DNA of 15,011 nucleotides from an uncultured Oscillospiraceae bacterium (GTDB lineage: Bacteria; Bacillota; Clostridia; Oscillospirales; Oscillospiraceae): the NCBI GenBank assembly GCA_900752445.1, contig CAADVN010000120.1, positions 1-15,011 on the forward strand, in the 5' to 3' direction. A model generated the notes under the pieces. That model was not told the DNA's origin. It made no database searches and saw only the letters and a list, made by a program, of their open reading frames with translations. Below, in pieces: positions 7,832 to 14,466 of this stretch. Position numbers and translations under genes: made by a program. Position 1 is the first letter of the stretch; the number at the start of each line of letters is the position of its first letter.

Positions 7832-7860
7832 TTGCAAAGCCGGACGCCGCGTGCTAATAT
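7832..7860 (+). promoter_or_regulatory. Promoter of tRNA-Arg
   Basis: TTGCAA (7832-7837) and TAATAT (7855-7860) are 17 bases apart, with TG one base before the -10 box (extended -10). The expected start is about ten bases before the tRNA, leaving a short leader. Confidence 0.65.
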
Positions 7861-7877
7861 ATTAAGGCGCTCAATAA

Positions 7878-7954
7878 GCGCCGTTAGCTCAGCTGGATAG
7901 AGCGTCTGGCTACGGACCAGAAGGCCGGGGGTTCGAATCCCTCACGGCGTGCCA
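7878..7954 (+). tRNA. tRNA-Arg (anticodon ACG)
   Basis: A 77-base cloverleaf. The acceptor stem GCGCCGT pairs with ACGGCGT (one G-U at the first pair). The D arm contains TAGCTCAGCTGGATAGAGC. The anticodon stem is TCTGG/CCAGA around the loop CTACGGA with anticodon ACG at 7912-7914. The T arm has GGGGG/CCCTC with TTCGAAT. The 3' CCA is encoded. An A at position 34 is expected to be changed to inosine by TadA and to read CGT, CGC and CGA. Confidence 0.96.
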
Positions 7955-8003
7955 ATCGAGTGCCTCGATACGCAAAGCGCGAACGGGGCGCTCGATTCAT
8001 TTT
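7954..8003 (+). terminator. Probable terminator of tRNA-Arg
   Basis: AATCGAGTGCC (7954-7964) pairs with GGCGCTCGATT (7987-7997) in an 11-bp stem with one T-G wobble, and TTTT follows at 8000-8003. The stem begins on the last base of the tRNA CCA. The loop is long (22 bases) but contains a small CGC/GCG stem. Confidence 0.55.
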
Positions 8004-8202
8004 ACCTTGCCGCCCGCGTTGCTGACTTGGCAGTTGTCCGGGCGGTCTATGTTTTTTGCGAGTCGCCGCGGACAGAACGCGCTTTATGCGCGGTCTGTTT
8101 TTTTTACCTTGCCGCCCGCGTTACTGCCTTGGCAGTTGTCCGGGCGGTCTATGTTTTTTGCGGGTCGCCGCGGACAGAACGCGCTTTTGCGCGGTCTGTT
8201 CT
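8000..8202 (+). repeat. Tandem duplication, two ~102-bp units each with two terminator-like hairpins
   Basis: Unit 1 is 8000-8101 and unit 2 is 8102-8202. They differ by three substitutions (8021/8123 G-A, 8025/8127 A-C, 8061/8163 A-G) and one deleted base in a loop. Each unit has hairpin A, with outer stem CCGCCCG/CGGGCGG (8010-8016 with 8039-8045; 8112-8118 with 8141-8147), an inner stem, and TTTTTT a few bases later. It also has hairpin B, an intrinsic terminator. No protein is supported: the open frame across it starts inside the tRNA. The whole gap 7955-8306 has no gene. Confidence 0.9.
8072..8105 (+). terminator. Intrinsic terminator, repeat unit 1
   Basis: ACAGA-A-CGCGC pairs with GCGCG-G-TCTGT (one A-G mismatch) around the loop TTTAT, followed by a run of eight T (8098-8105). 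Confidence 0.8.
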
Positions 8203-8205
8203 TTT
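8174..8205 (+). terminator. Intrinsic terminator, repeat unit 2
   Basis: Same stem as unit 1 (ACAGA-A-CGCGC with GCGCG-G-TCTGT), loop TTTT, followed by TTCTTTT. The tail is slightly weaker than in unit 1 because a C interrupts the T run. Confidence 0.72.
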
Positions 8206-8214
8206 ATTCTCGCT

Positions 8215-8241
8215 CGGAGGAAAAAATTCCTCCGTTTTTTT
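8215..8241 (+). terminator. Third intrinsic terminator before the MerR-RDD gene
   Basis: CGGAGGAA pairs with TTCCTCCG in a perfect 8-bp stem around AAAA, followed by seven T. It is unrelated in sequence to the repeat hairpins and lies just upstream of the next promoter. Confidence 0.88.
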
Positions 8242-8253
8242 ATTGAAAAGCCC

Positions 8254-8284
8254 TTGACTGTAAACCCGCTTTATACCCTATACT
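8254..8284 (+). promoter_or_regulatory. MerR-type promoter with 19-bp spacer
   Basis: TTGACT (8254-8259) and TATACT (8279-8284) match the consensus at five of six positions each but are 19 bases apart, the long spacing used by MerR-controlled promoters, where the regulator twists the DNA. An imperfect dyad TGTAAA-CCCGC-TTTATA (8259-8275) lies in the spacer. The simplest reading is autoregulation by the MerR-like protein encoded just downstream. Confidence 0.7.
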
Positions 8285-8306
8285 CAGAGCCAGAGGAGGG
8301 ATCTGC

Positions 8307-9692
8307 ATGACCATTCTGGAGCTTGAACAGCGCAGCGGGCTGTCCCGGGCCAGCGTGCGCTTTTACGAGGCCGAGGGCTTCATCGCCCCGGCGCGCCGGG
8401 AGAACGGCTACAGGGACTACTCCGAGTCCGACCTCGAGCTGCTGCTGCGCCTGAAGCTGCTGCGCTCGCTGGGTATGCCGCTCTCGGAGATCCACGGGCT
8501 GCAAAAGGGCGAGCTCGGCCTTTCGGCGGCCATGGAGCGGCACATGGGCAGGCTCGCCCTCGAGCACAGGGAGCTCACGAGCTCCGAGGCCGTCTGCCGG
8601 GACATCTTCCGCTCGGGCGAGGAGTTCGCCTGCCTCGACGCCGAGCGGTGGCTCTCGGAGCTCGAGTGCGGCATGGCCCTGCCCGGCGAGGACGCCGAGC
8701 CGAAGCTCATCTGCCCCTGGCGCAGATACTTTGCCCGAACGCTGGATTTTGTACTCTGCGAAATGCTGCTGCTCACGCCCATCATGCTGCTTTTCCGGCC
8801 AAACGTCGAGCTCTCGGGCTTCGGCGTCTCGGTGGCGCTTATCGCCGGGGCGATGCTGCTCATGCTGCTGCTCGAGCCGCTCTGCCTGCACCTCTTCGGC
8901 ACGACGCCGGGCAAGGCGCTCCTGGGCCTGTACATAGAGCGGCCCGACGGCGGCAGGCTGAGCTATGGCGAGGCCGCGCGCCGCACCCTCGACGTGCTCA
9001 CCTATGGCCTGGGCTTCCACGTGCCCATCCTGTCGCAGGTCCTGCTCATACGCAGCTGGCTGAGGCACAGGGAGGGCCGGGCCCTGAGCTGGGAGTCCGG
9101 CTCGGAGCTCCGGCTGCGCCGGAAGCACCTGGCGCTCCTGACCGCCGGCTACATAGCCCTCGCCATTTTCGCAGGCTTTCTTGCCTTCACGAACAAGGAG
9201 CTCTCCCAGATGCCCAAAAACCGCGGCGACATCTCGGCGGCGGAGTTCTGCGAGAACTACAACAGCCTCGCACACGCGGACCGCTACCTGCGCTCGTACA
9301 TCTCTCTCACGCCCGAGGGCTGGTCGCGCACGAGCATGAACGCGACTAAACTCGAAGCGCAGGGCTACGAGGCGGAGTACAGCTTCTACGAGGCGGGCGG
9401 CGCGCTCAGGCGCCTGGAGCTGCGCATCAGGAGCATACCGGGGCGTATGGCCGATAAGTTCCCGTCGGACGAGCTGAAGCTGGCGCTCATGTCGGGCGTC
9501 TGGGGCAGCGAGGGCTGCGGCGTCTTCGACTTCGCCGAGCGCCGGCTCATGCTCATGGAAATAGAGAGATACGGCGCGGAGGGCTTTTCCTTCGAGCTGC
9601 CGGACGCCTCGGTGGGCTGCAAGTGCAGCTACGGCACGGACGGGGACGGCGGCGTGACCCTGGACGTCGCCCTGACCATCGACTACATATAA
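8307..9692 (+). CDS. MerR-type HTH fused to RDD membrane domain and a C-terminal domain
   Basis: 461 residues. Residues 1-70 are a MerR winged helix: MTILELEQRSGLSRASVRFY begins helix-turn-helix, then EGFIAPARRENGYRDYSESD and LRLKLLRSLGMPLSEI. A helical linker follows (75-120). Residues 137-265 are an RDD domain (RRYFARTLDF, GTTPGKALLGLYI at 198-210, RRTLDVLTYG) with hydrophobic segments near 146-163 and 171-193 and a weaker one at 234-249. Another membrane segment lies at 276-294, and the 167-residue C-terminal domain is not recognised. Whether that domain is outside or inside depends on whether segment 3 spans. It appears to be a membrane-bound one-component regulator. AGGAGGG sits seven bases before the ATG. 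The upstream promoter has MerR spacing; no separate target gene is evident here. Confidence 0.85.
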   Translation: MTILELEQRSGLSRASVRFYEAEGFIAPARRENGYRDYSESDLELLLRLKLLRSLGMPLSEIHGLQKGELGLSAAMERHMGRLALEHRELTSSEAVCRDIFRSGEEFACLDAERWLSELECGMALPGEDAEPKLICPWRRYFARTLDFVLCEMLLLTPIMLLFRPNVELSGFGVSVALIAGAMLLMLLLEPLCLHLFGTTPGKALLGLYIERPDGGRLSYGEAARRTLDVLTYGLGFHVPILSQVLLIRSWLRHREGRALSWESGSELRLRRKHLALLTAGYIALAIFAGFLAFTNKELSQMPKNRGDISAAEFCENYNSLAHADRYLRSYISLTPEGWSRTSMNATKLEAQGYEAEYSFYEAGGALRRLELRIRSIPGRMADKFPSDELKLALMSGVWGSEGCGVFDFAERRLMLMEIERYGAEGFSFELPDASVGCKCSYGTDGDGGVTLDVALTIDYI

Positions 9693-9706
9693 ATAAAAGG
9701 GCATGG

Positions 9707-9739
9707 AAAAGCGGAGCGCTGGGTGCGCTCCGCTTTTTT
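9707..9739. terminator. Bidirectional terminator between convergent genes
   Basis: AAAAGCGGAGCGC pairs perfectly with GCGCTCCGCTTTT (13 bp, loop TGGGT) and is flanked by A on one side and TT on the other, so it can end the MerR-RDD transcript on plus and the nucleotidase transcript on minus. Confidence 0.92.
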
Positions 9740-9756
9740 GGTCTGTGCTTAAACTG

Positions 9757-11910
9757 TTACGCGGCGAGGAGGAGCAGGGCGCTCTCGGACATGACGTCCT
9801 CGCAAAGGCGCATGAACATCGTGGCGGCCTGGGCCCTCGTCGTGTCGGCCTTCGGGGTCAGGGCGTTGTTGTCGTCGCCCTTGATAAGGCCGGAGCCGCA
9901 GGCCCACTGGAAGGCCGAAACGGCGTACTCGCTGATGTCGGCGGCGTCGGCATAGGAGAGGATGTTGGTGTCCTCGCCAACGCTGACGTCGATGCCCTTG
10001 TACTGGACATAGCGGTAGAGCATGGTGACGAGCTGCTCGCGGGTGATGGCGCCGTCCGGGGACGTGCCGTCGGAGACCTCGTTCTCCACCGCCCAGGCCT
10101 GGGCCTTGGAGTACCAGGCGTCGCCGCCCTCGGTCTCGACGCCGTCCATGCGGGCCAGCATCGTCCAGACCATGGCCCTCGTCAGGCTGCCGTCGGGCGC
10201 GAAGGTGCTCTTGTCCATGCCGTTCATGATGCCGTTCTCGTACACGTACATGACCGCGTCATAGAACCACTGGCCGGAGGCCACGTCCGTGAAGACCGGC
10301 TCGATGACGGTAATGCGGCCCTGCGGCTCGCCGTACTGCTCCGCCGTGACGACGCCGTCGAGCTCCTCGGTGATGTAGCTCATGAGGGCCTCATCCATCG
10401 GCACGCCCGTGTCAACAGAGGTGGAGACGGAGAAGGCATAGTAGGTGTCGCCGCCGGCGGCCAGGAAGTCGTTCGTGACGACGACATAGGTCGCCTCGGG
10501 GTCGAAGGCCTTGCCGTTGATGCTCTCGATGGTCACGCGGTTGATGCTGGCCGGGGCATAGTAGGTGGAGCTGGGGTACTGCTCGCCCTGGTCAAAGGCC
10601 TTGTTGGTGTCGATGCTGAACTTGATGCCGGCCACCTGCGGGAAGGCGCCAACGGCCTCAGGCGTGCAGTAGGTGGAAGCCTCGAGGGCCTCGAGCAGCA
10701 CGCTGCCCTTTACGGTGACGTAGGCGACGGTGTTGCCGAAGGGCAGGACGGTGTTGACGTCCTTCTTCGTGATGTCGCCCGCGGCTATGGCCGCGCGGAT
10801 GCCGCCGCCGTTCGTGACGGCGATGACATTCTCGTCCGCGACGGGCAGACTGCCGTCCTTCTTGGCGTACCAGAGGATGGCGTCGGCGATGAGGTCGCCG
10901 TTATTGGTCTCCTGGGTGCGGTTGCCGGGGGCCTTCTCACCGCAGAGCTCTACCTCGCTCTTGGCGAAGACCGCGCCGTAATCGGCGTCCACCTCGTCGA
11001 TGACGAGCTGGGCGGCCTCCTCGACGACATCGTCGGTCTTCTCATACTTCTCGAGGTCCACGCTGCCGAGGCTGATGCCGTCCTCGGAGATGGTGACGAC
11101 GCCGACGGTGGCGAGCTTGGTGCCGGTGGAGGTCAGCAGGGTGTCGCCGACCTTGCAGTCGTCGCCGACGAGGGCCTTGATCTCATCGAGCGTGCTGTGG
11201 CTGTGGCCGTCTATGAAGACGTCGATGCCGGTGACGGCCTCGAGCAGGTCAACGGAGCGGTAGCCCTTGGAGGACTCGTCAATGCCGAGGTGGCCGAGGC
11301 AGATGATGTAGTCGCAGCCGGCGGCGGTGAGCTCGTCCACCTGGGCCTGCGCGGCCTTGTTCATGTCGTCGCCGGCGAGGAAGGTGACGCCCTTTATCTT
11401 GCCGGGGTGGGCCTTGGTGGCGGTCTCGGGCGTGGTCAGGCCGAAGACGCCGATCTTCACGCCGCTGGCGAGCTCGAAGACCTTGTTCGCGTCAAAGGCG
11501 GTCTTGCCGCCGTACATGACGTTCGCGGCGATTATCGGGAACTCGGCTATGTCGGCCAGCTCGGAAAGGTTCTCGAAGCCGTAGTCGAACTCGTGGTTGC
11601 CGACGGTGGCCACGTCATAATAGGCGTATTCCATGAGCCTTATGGCGTCCAGGCCCTGGGATATGCTGACGTAGGGCTCGCCCTGGATGTAGTCGCCGGC
11701 GTCCATGAGCAGGACCTCGGCGCCCTTGGCCTCATATTCCAACTTGAGCGCGGCGACCTTGGCGTAGCTCGAGATGGCGCCGTGCACGTCGTTCGTGTGC
11801 AGGATGACTATCTCGCCCGCCAGCTCGCCCGCCGGCTCGTCCGCCATGACGCCCACGCAGAGCGTGAACACCATTGCCAGAGCCAGAAACAGCGACAGCA
11901 GTTTTTTCAT
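9757..11910 (-). CDS. Secreted 5'-nucleotidase / 2',3'-cyclic phosphodiesterase with three SLH repeats
   Basis: 717 residues from the ATG at 11910. An ATG seven codons upstream is rejected because AAGGAG lies between the two, correctly placed for 11910. Residues 1-23 are a signal peptide ending VMA. The metallophosphatase domain has HTNDVHG (38-44), DAGD (70-73), GNHEFDYG (104-111), GHLG (206-209) and DGHSH (234-238). The 5'-nucleotidase C-terminal domain has TNGGGIRA (366-373) and NDFLAAGGD (480-488). Three SLH repeats follow (about 539-590, 597-640, 650-704), expected to bind a secondary cell-wall polymer. The enzyme should release phosphate and nucleosides from nucleotides outside the cell. 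Single-gene transcript with its own promoter and a terminator shared with the convergent gene. Preferred nucleotide substrate is unknown. Confidence 0.93.
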   Translation of the reverse strand: MKKLLSLFLALAMVFTLCVGVMADEPAGELAGEIVILHTNDVHGAISSYAKVAALKLEYEAKGAEVLLMDAGDYIQGEPYVSISQGLDAIRLMEYAYYDVATVGNHEFDYGFENLSELADIAEFPIIAANVMYGGKTAFDANKVFELASGVKIGVFGLTTPETATKAHPGKIKGVTFLAGDDMNKAAQAQVDELTAAGCDYIICLGHLGIDESSKGYRSVDLLEAVTGIDVFIDGHSHSTLDEIKALVGDDCKVGDTLLTSTGTKLATVGVVTISEDGISLGSVDLEKYEKTDDVVEEAAQLVIDEVDADYGAVFAKSEVELCGEKAPGNRTQETNNGDLIADAILWYAKKDGSLPVADENVIAVTNGGGIRAAIAAGDITKKDVNTVLPFGNTVAYVTVKGSVLLEALEASTYCTPEAVGAFPQVAGIKFSIDTNKAFDQGEQYPSSTYYAPASINRVTIESINGKAFDPEATYVVVTNDFLAAGGDTYYAFSVSTSVDTGVPMDEALMSYITEELDGVVTAEQYGEPQGRITVIEPVFTDVASGQWFYDAVMYVYENGIMNGMDKSTFAPDGSLTRAMVWTMLARMDGVETEGGDAWYSKAQAWAVENEVSDGTSPDGAITREQLVTMLYRYVQYKGIDVSVGEDTNILSYADAADISEYAVSAFQWACGSGLIKGDDNNALTPKADTTRAQAATMFMRLCEDVMSESALLLLAA

Positions 11911-11960
11911 GTGTACTCTCCTTTTCAACATTTGTGTTTCTGCCGATTACAGGCAAGGCT

Positions 11961-11995
11961 ATTATACACCAACCGTACTGTCTTGGAAATACAGT
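11961..11995 (-). promoter_or_regulatory. Promoter of the nucleotidase gene, with a dyad over the -35 box
   Basis: On the minus strand a perfect TATAAT (11966-11961) lies 17 bases from TTTCCA (11989-11984). The inverted repeat ACTGT (11977-11981) / ACAGT (11991-11995) straddles the -35 box and could be an operator. The untranslated leader would be about 40 bases. Confidence 0.6.
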
Positions 11996-12026
11996 CTCAG
12001 TATTTTTTATGTAAAATCTCCATAAC

Positions 12027-12054
12027 GAACAGGCGGGCCCGGGCCCGCCTGTTC
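12027..12054 (-). terminator. Perfect 28-bp palindrome, probable terminator after dpaB
   Basis: GAACAGGCGGGCCC is followed directly by its own reverse complement, seven bases after the dpaB stop. On the minus strand only GTT follows; on the plus strand CTTTT follows. It is a very strong hairpin with a weak T tail for the gene it should end, so it may also protect a 3' end. Confidence 0.6.
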
Positions 12055-12061
12055 CTTTTGA

Positions 12062-12631
12062 CTATCTGAGCACCGGCTGGAGCTGGCGTCCCTCGAGGGC
12101 GGCCAGGGCGGTCTCGTGTATCCTCGTGAAGTCGGCCTGCAGCGAGCAGGGCTTTCCCTCCGGGTCATCCTGGCCGAAGGGCACGAAGTAGTAGTTCTTC
12201 CGGTTGAGCAGGGCGGCTATGCTCTCAGCCGAGCCCGAGAGCGCGTCGTTCGTCGAGAGCGCGACCACCACCGGCCTGCCGTTGCGCAGGTGGCTCTTGG
12301 CCGCCATCGTTACGGCGGTATCGGTCAGGCCTACGGCCAGCCTCGCCAGCGTCGCGCCCGTGCAGGGCGCTATGACCAGGACGTCGAAGAGCTTCTCCGG
12401 GCCCACGCGCTCCACCTGCGTTATCGTCCGCATGACGGGCCTGCCCGTTATGGCCTCGAGCCTTGCGATGAAGTCCCCGGCCTGCCCGAAGCGGCTGTCC
12501 GTGGCCGCCGCCGTCTCGCTCATTATGGCCGTGAGCTCCCAATCGGACGCGAGCTGCTCCGCCGCCTTCAGTACCTTGTCGTATGTGCAGTAGGAGCCGC
12601 AGAGCGCGAGCCCCATCCTTCTGCCTTCCAT
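12062..12631 (-). CDS. dpaB: Dipicolinate synthase subunit B
   Basis: 189 residues, close to Bacillus SpoVFB (about 200). Recognisable flavoprotein-like motifs are GLALCGSYCTYDKV at the N-terminus, VIAPCTGATLARLA (86-99), DTAVTMAAKSHLRNGRPVV, ALSTND, and YYFVPFGQDDPEGKP. With DpaA it makes dipicolinate from the lysine pathway intermediate in the mother cell during sporulation. The frame extends to a TTG at 12643, but GGAGG touches that codon; the ATG at 12631 matches the start of family members (MEGRRMG) and has a 12-base spacing, somewhat long. It lies four bases after the dpaA stop, so the genes are coupled. Its presence supports an endospore former. Confidence 0.92.
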   Translation of the reverse strand: MEGRRMGLALCGSYCTYDKVLKAAEQLASDWELTAIMSETAAATDSRFGQAGDFIARLEAITGRPVMRTITQVERVGPEKLFDVLVIAPCTGATLARLAVGLTDTAVTMAAKSHLRNGRPVVVALSTNDALSGSAESIAALLNRKNYYFVPFGQDDPEGKPCSLQADFTRIHETALAALEGRQLQPVLR

Positions 12632-12635
12632 GTTG

Positions 12636-13493
12636 TCATCCAACCTCCAGAATGTTGTAGACCGCGTTTTTGACGGCCTGCGCCGCTGTGAGCGGCGCCC
12701 ACTTTCCGGGCAGGCCGGGCGCGGTCAGGGCGCGGATGCCGAAGGCGCGGGCGGCCTCGAAGTCCGTGCCGCCGGGCGCCGAGGCGAGGTCGAGCACCAG
12801 GGCGTCCGGCTCGAGCTCCGCGAGGCGCGAGGCCGTGAGCAGCAGCGCCGGCACGGTGTTCACGACGATGTCCGCGCCCCGTAGCGCCTCTGAGAGCCGG
12901 GCCGTGTCAGCCGCCGCAAAGCCCCAGGACTCGGCCCAGGCCCTGTCGCCGGGCCGGCGCGCGGCGATGGTCACGTCCATGCCCAGGCCGCGCAGCCTCG
13001 GCGCTAGAGCCTTCGCCACCCGGCCCCAGCCCGTCACCAGGACACGGCGCTTCCAGAGCGCCCACTCCGTCTGTGTGAGCAGCACGCCAAGGGCGCCCTC
13101 GGCTGTAGCCACGGCGTTTGCCGCCAGCAGCTCCTCGCGCCTGCCGTAGTCCAGAAGCTTCAGCCCGAAGCCCTCGGCAACGGCCCGGGCCTCCGGCCCG
13201 GCAAGCCCGCAGCAGACCCGCTGGCCGGGCCGTACCGCCGCAAGCACCTCGCCCAGGCAGTGCGTGCCCTCAGTCAGCGGCGCGTTCAAAAGTCCGCCCT
13301 TCGCGGACACAGGCATGGGCAGCAGCAGGCAGTCCGCGCCCTCGAGCGCCTCGGCCGCCGTGCCGCAGGCCCGCGCCCCGCCGGGCAGCTCCGCCCGCTC
13401 CAACGCCCAGGCCCGGACGCCGTGGCCATCCTCCAAAAGCAGCCCGGCAAGCCCCGCCTGCCGCGCATCGCCCCCGCATAAGGCAAAAATCAT
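12636..13493 (-). CDS. dpaA: Dipicolinate synthase subunit A
   Basis: 285 residues, about the length of Bacillus SpoVFA (297). The N-terminal part has the conserved GGDARQ and MPVSAKGG segments; the middle has YGRREELLAANAVATAEGA (116-134); the Rossmann loop is TGWGRVAKAL (154-163); then DIVVNTVPA (208-216), LDLASAPGGTDF (234-245) and APGLPGKWAPLTA (258-270). It is the dehydrogenase-like subunit that uses NAD(P) with DpaB to form dipicolinate, the calcium-binding solute of the spore core. GGAG lies six bases before the ATG. It is divergent from thyA, and its upstream region carries a sigma-K-like promoter. Confidence 0.93.
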   Translation of the reverse strand: MIFALCGGDARQAGLAGLLLEDGHGVRAWALERAELPGGARACGTAAEALEGADCLLLPMPVSAKGGLLNAPLTEGTHCLGEVLAAVRPGQRVCCGLAGPEARAVAEGFGLKLLDYGRREELLAANAVATAEGALGVLLTQTEWALWKRRVLVTGWGRVAKALAPRLRGLGMDVTIAARRPGDRAWAESWGFAAADTARLSEALRGADIVVNTVPALLLTASRLAELEPDALVLDLASAPGGTDFEAARAFGIRALTAPGLPGKWAPLTAAQAVKNAVYNILEVG

Positions 13494-13519
13494 AAAAACT
13501 CCACGCCCCTTTCCCTATC

Positions 13520-13547
13520 TATTCTATGCAATTGCCGCTTGCGGGTG
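13520..13547 (-). promoter_or_regulatory. Sigma-K-like promoter of dpaAB
   Basis: On the minus strand CATAGAATA (13528-13520) fits the sigma-K -10 pattern CATAnnnTA exactly, and CACC (13547-13544) fits its short -35 element, 15 bases apart (16-17 is usual). The spoVF operon of Bacillus is transcribed by sigma-K in the mother cell, which agrees. Confidence 0.6.
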
Positions 13548-13559
13548 CCGCCGGTATGG

Positions 13560-13588
13560 TTTATACTGATTTTATATTGATTTAACAT
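13560..13588 (+). promoter_or_regulatory. Candidate promoter of thyA-dfrA
   Basis: TTTATA (13560-13565) and TAACAT (13583-13588) are 17 bases apart in an AT-rich patch; each matches the sigma-A consensus at four of six positions. The patch also contains TATATT (13573-13578), without a good -35 partner. Confidence 0.35.
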
Positions 13589-13612
13589 TTGCACAGACAG
13601 GGGGCAGGAAGC

Positions 13613-14446
13613 ATGAGCTACGCCGACGAAGTGTTCATTAACAACTGCCGGGATATACTCCAAAACGGCTTTTGGGACACTGAGCAGGACGTTCGTCCGC
13701 GCTGGGAGGACGACGGCGCGCCCGCGCACACGATAAAAAAGTTCGGAATCGTGAACCGCTACGACCTGAGAGGGGAGTTCCCCATCCTCACCATACGCCG
13801 TACCTACTGGAAGAGCGCCATCGACGAGCTGCTGTGGATATGGCAGAAGAAATCGAACAACATAAGGGACCTGGGCAGCCACGTCTGGGACCAGTGGGCG
13901 GACGAGAACGGCTCCATCGGCAAGGCCTACGGCTACCAGCTGGGCGTGAAGCACAAGTACCCGGAGGGCGAGTTCGACCAGGTGGACCGGGTGCTCTACG
14001 ATTTGAAGCACAACCCGGCCTCGAGGCGGATACTCACCAGTATCTACAACTTCGAGGACCTGCACGAGATGGCGCTCTACCCCTGCGCCTACTCGATGAC
14101 CTTCAACGTGACGGGCAGGACGCTCAACGCGATACTCAACCAGCGCAGCCAGGACATGCTCGCGGCGAACAACTGGAACGTCTGCCAGTACGCGGCGCTG
14201 GTGTACATGTTCGCGCAGGTCTCGGGGCTCGAGGCGGGCGAGCTGGTGCACGTCATCGCGGACGCGCACATCTACGACAGGCATGTGCCCATCGTCAAGC
14301 GCATCATAGGAAACGAGCCCAAGGCCGCGCCCCGGCTCGTCGTGGACGAGGGCGTGAAGGACTTCTACGCCTTCACGAAAAACAGCTTCTCGCTGCCCGG
14401 CTACGAGTACACGGAGCTGAACGAAAAGATACCCATAGCGGTCTGA
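13613..14446 (+). CDS. thyA: Thymidylate synthase
   Basis: 277 residues, normal for ThyA. The catalytic cysteine is Cys158 in LYPCAYSM. The phosphate- and dUMP-binding segment is NQRSQDMLAANN (176-187), and AHIYDRH (218-224) supplies the conserved His and Tyr. The protein ends IPIAV, with the usual hydrophobic C-terminal residue. It methylates dUMP to dTMP with methylene-tetrahydrofolate, producing dihydrofolate. The ATG at 13613 with AGGA just upstream is preferred over an in-frame TTG eight codons earlier. The dihydrofolate reductase gene follows 20 bases later, so product and recycling enzyme are co-expressed. Confidence 0.96.
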   Translation: MSYADEVFINNCRDILQNGFWDTEQDVRPRWEDDGAPAHTIKKFGIVNRYDLRGEFPILTIRRTYWKSAIDELLWIWQKKSNNIRDLGSHVWDQWADENGSIGKAYGYQLGVKHKYPEGEFDQVDRVLYDLKHNPASRRILTSIYNFEDLHEMALYPCAYSMTFNVTGRTLNAILNQRSQDMLAANNWNVCQYAALVYMFAQVSGLEAGELVHVIADAHIYDRHVPIVKRIIGNEPKAAPRLVVDEGVKDFYAFTKNSFSLPGYEYTELNEKIPIAV

Positions 14447-14466
14447 GCGGTCGGAAAGGAGAGCAC

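Noticed and set aside
8000..8202. CRISPR-like repeat
   Set aside because: Only two units of about 102 bp, directly adjacent, with no spacers and no cas genes.
7878..8241. tRNA as an integration site of a mobile element
   Set aside because: No copy of the tRNA 3' end and no integrase or phage gene is seen downstream in the window.
7949..8257. Open frame of 102 residues across the tandem repeat
   Set aside because: It starts inside the tRNA and crosses several terminators; the protein repeat only mirrors the DNA duplication.
8000..8306. Riboswitch or T-box leader of the MerR-RDD gene
   Set aside because: The gene has its own promoter at 8254, downstream of the hairpins, and no T-box or known aptamer motif is visible.
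8271..9704. 477-residue open frame on the minus strand
   Set aside because: Shadow of the MerR-RDD gene, with no recognisable domain.
9703..12069. 788-residue open frame on the plus strand
   Set aside because: Antisense to the nucleotidase gene, which has complete motifs; the frame is a low-complexity Gly/Ala/Val/Asp shadow and covers the terminator.
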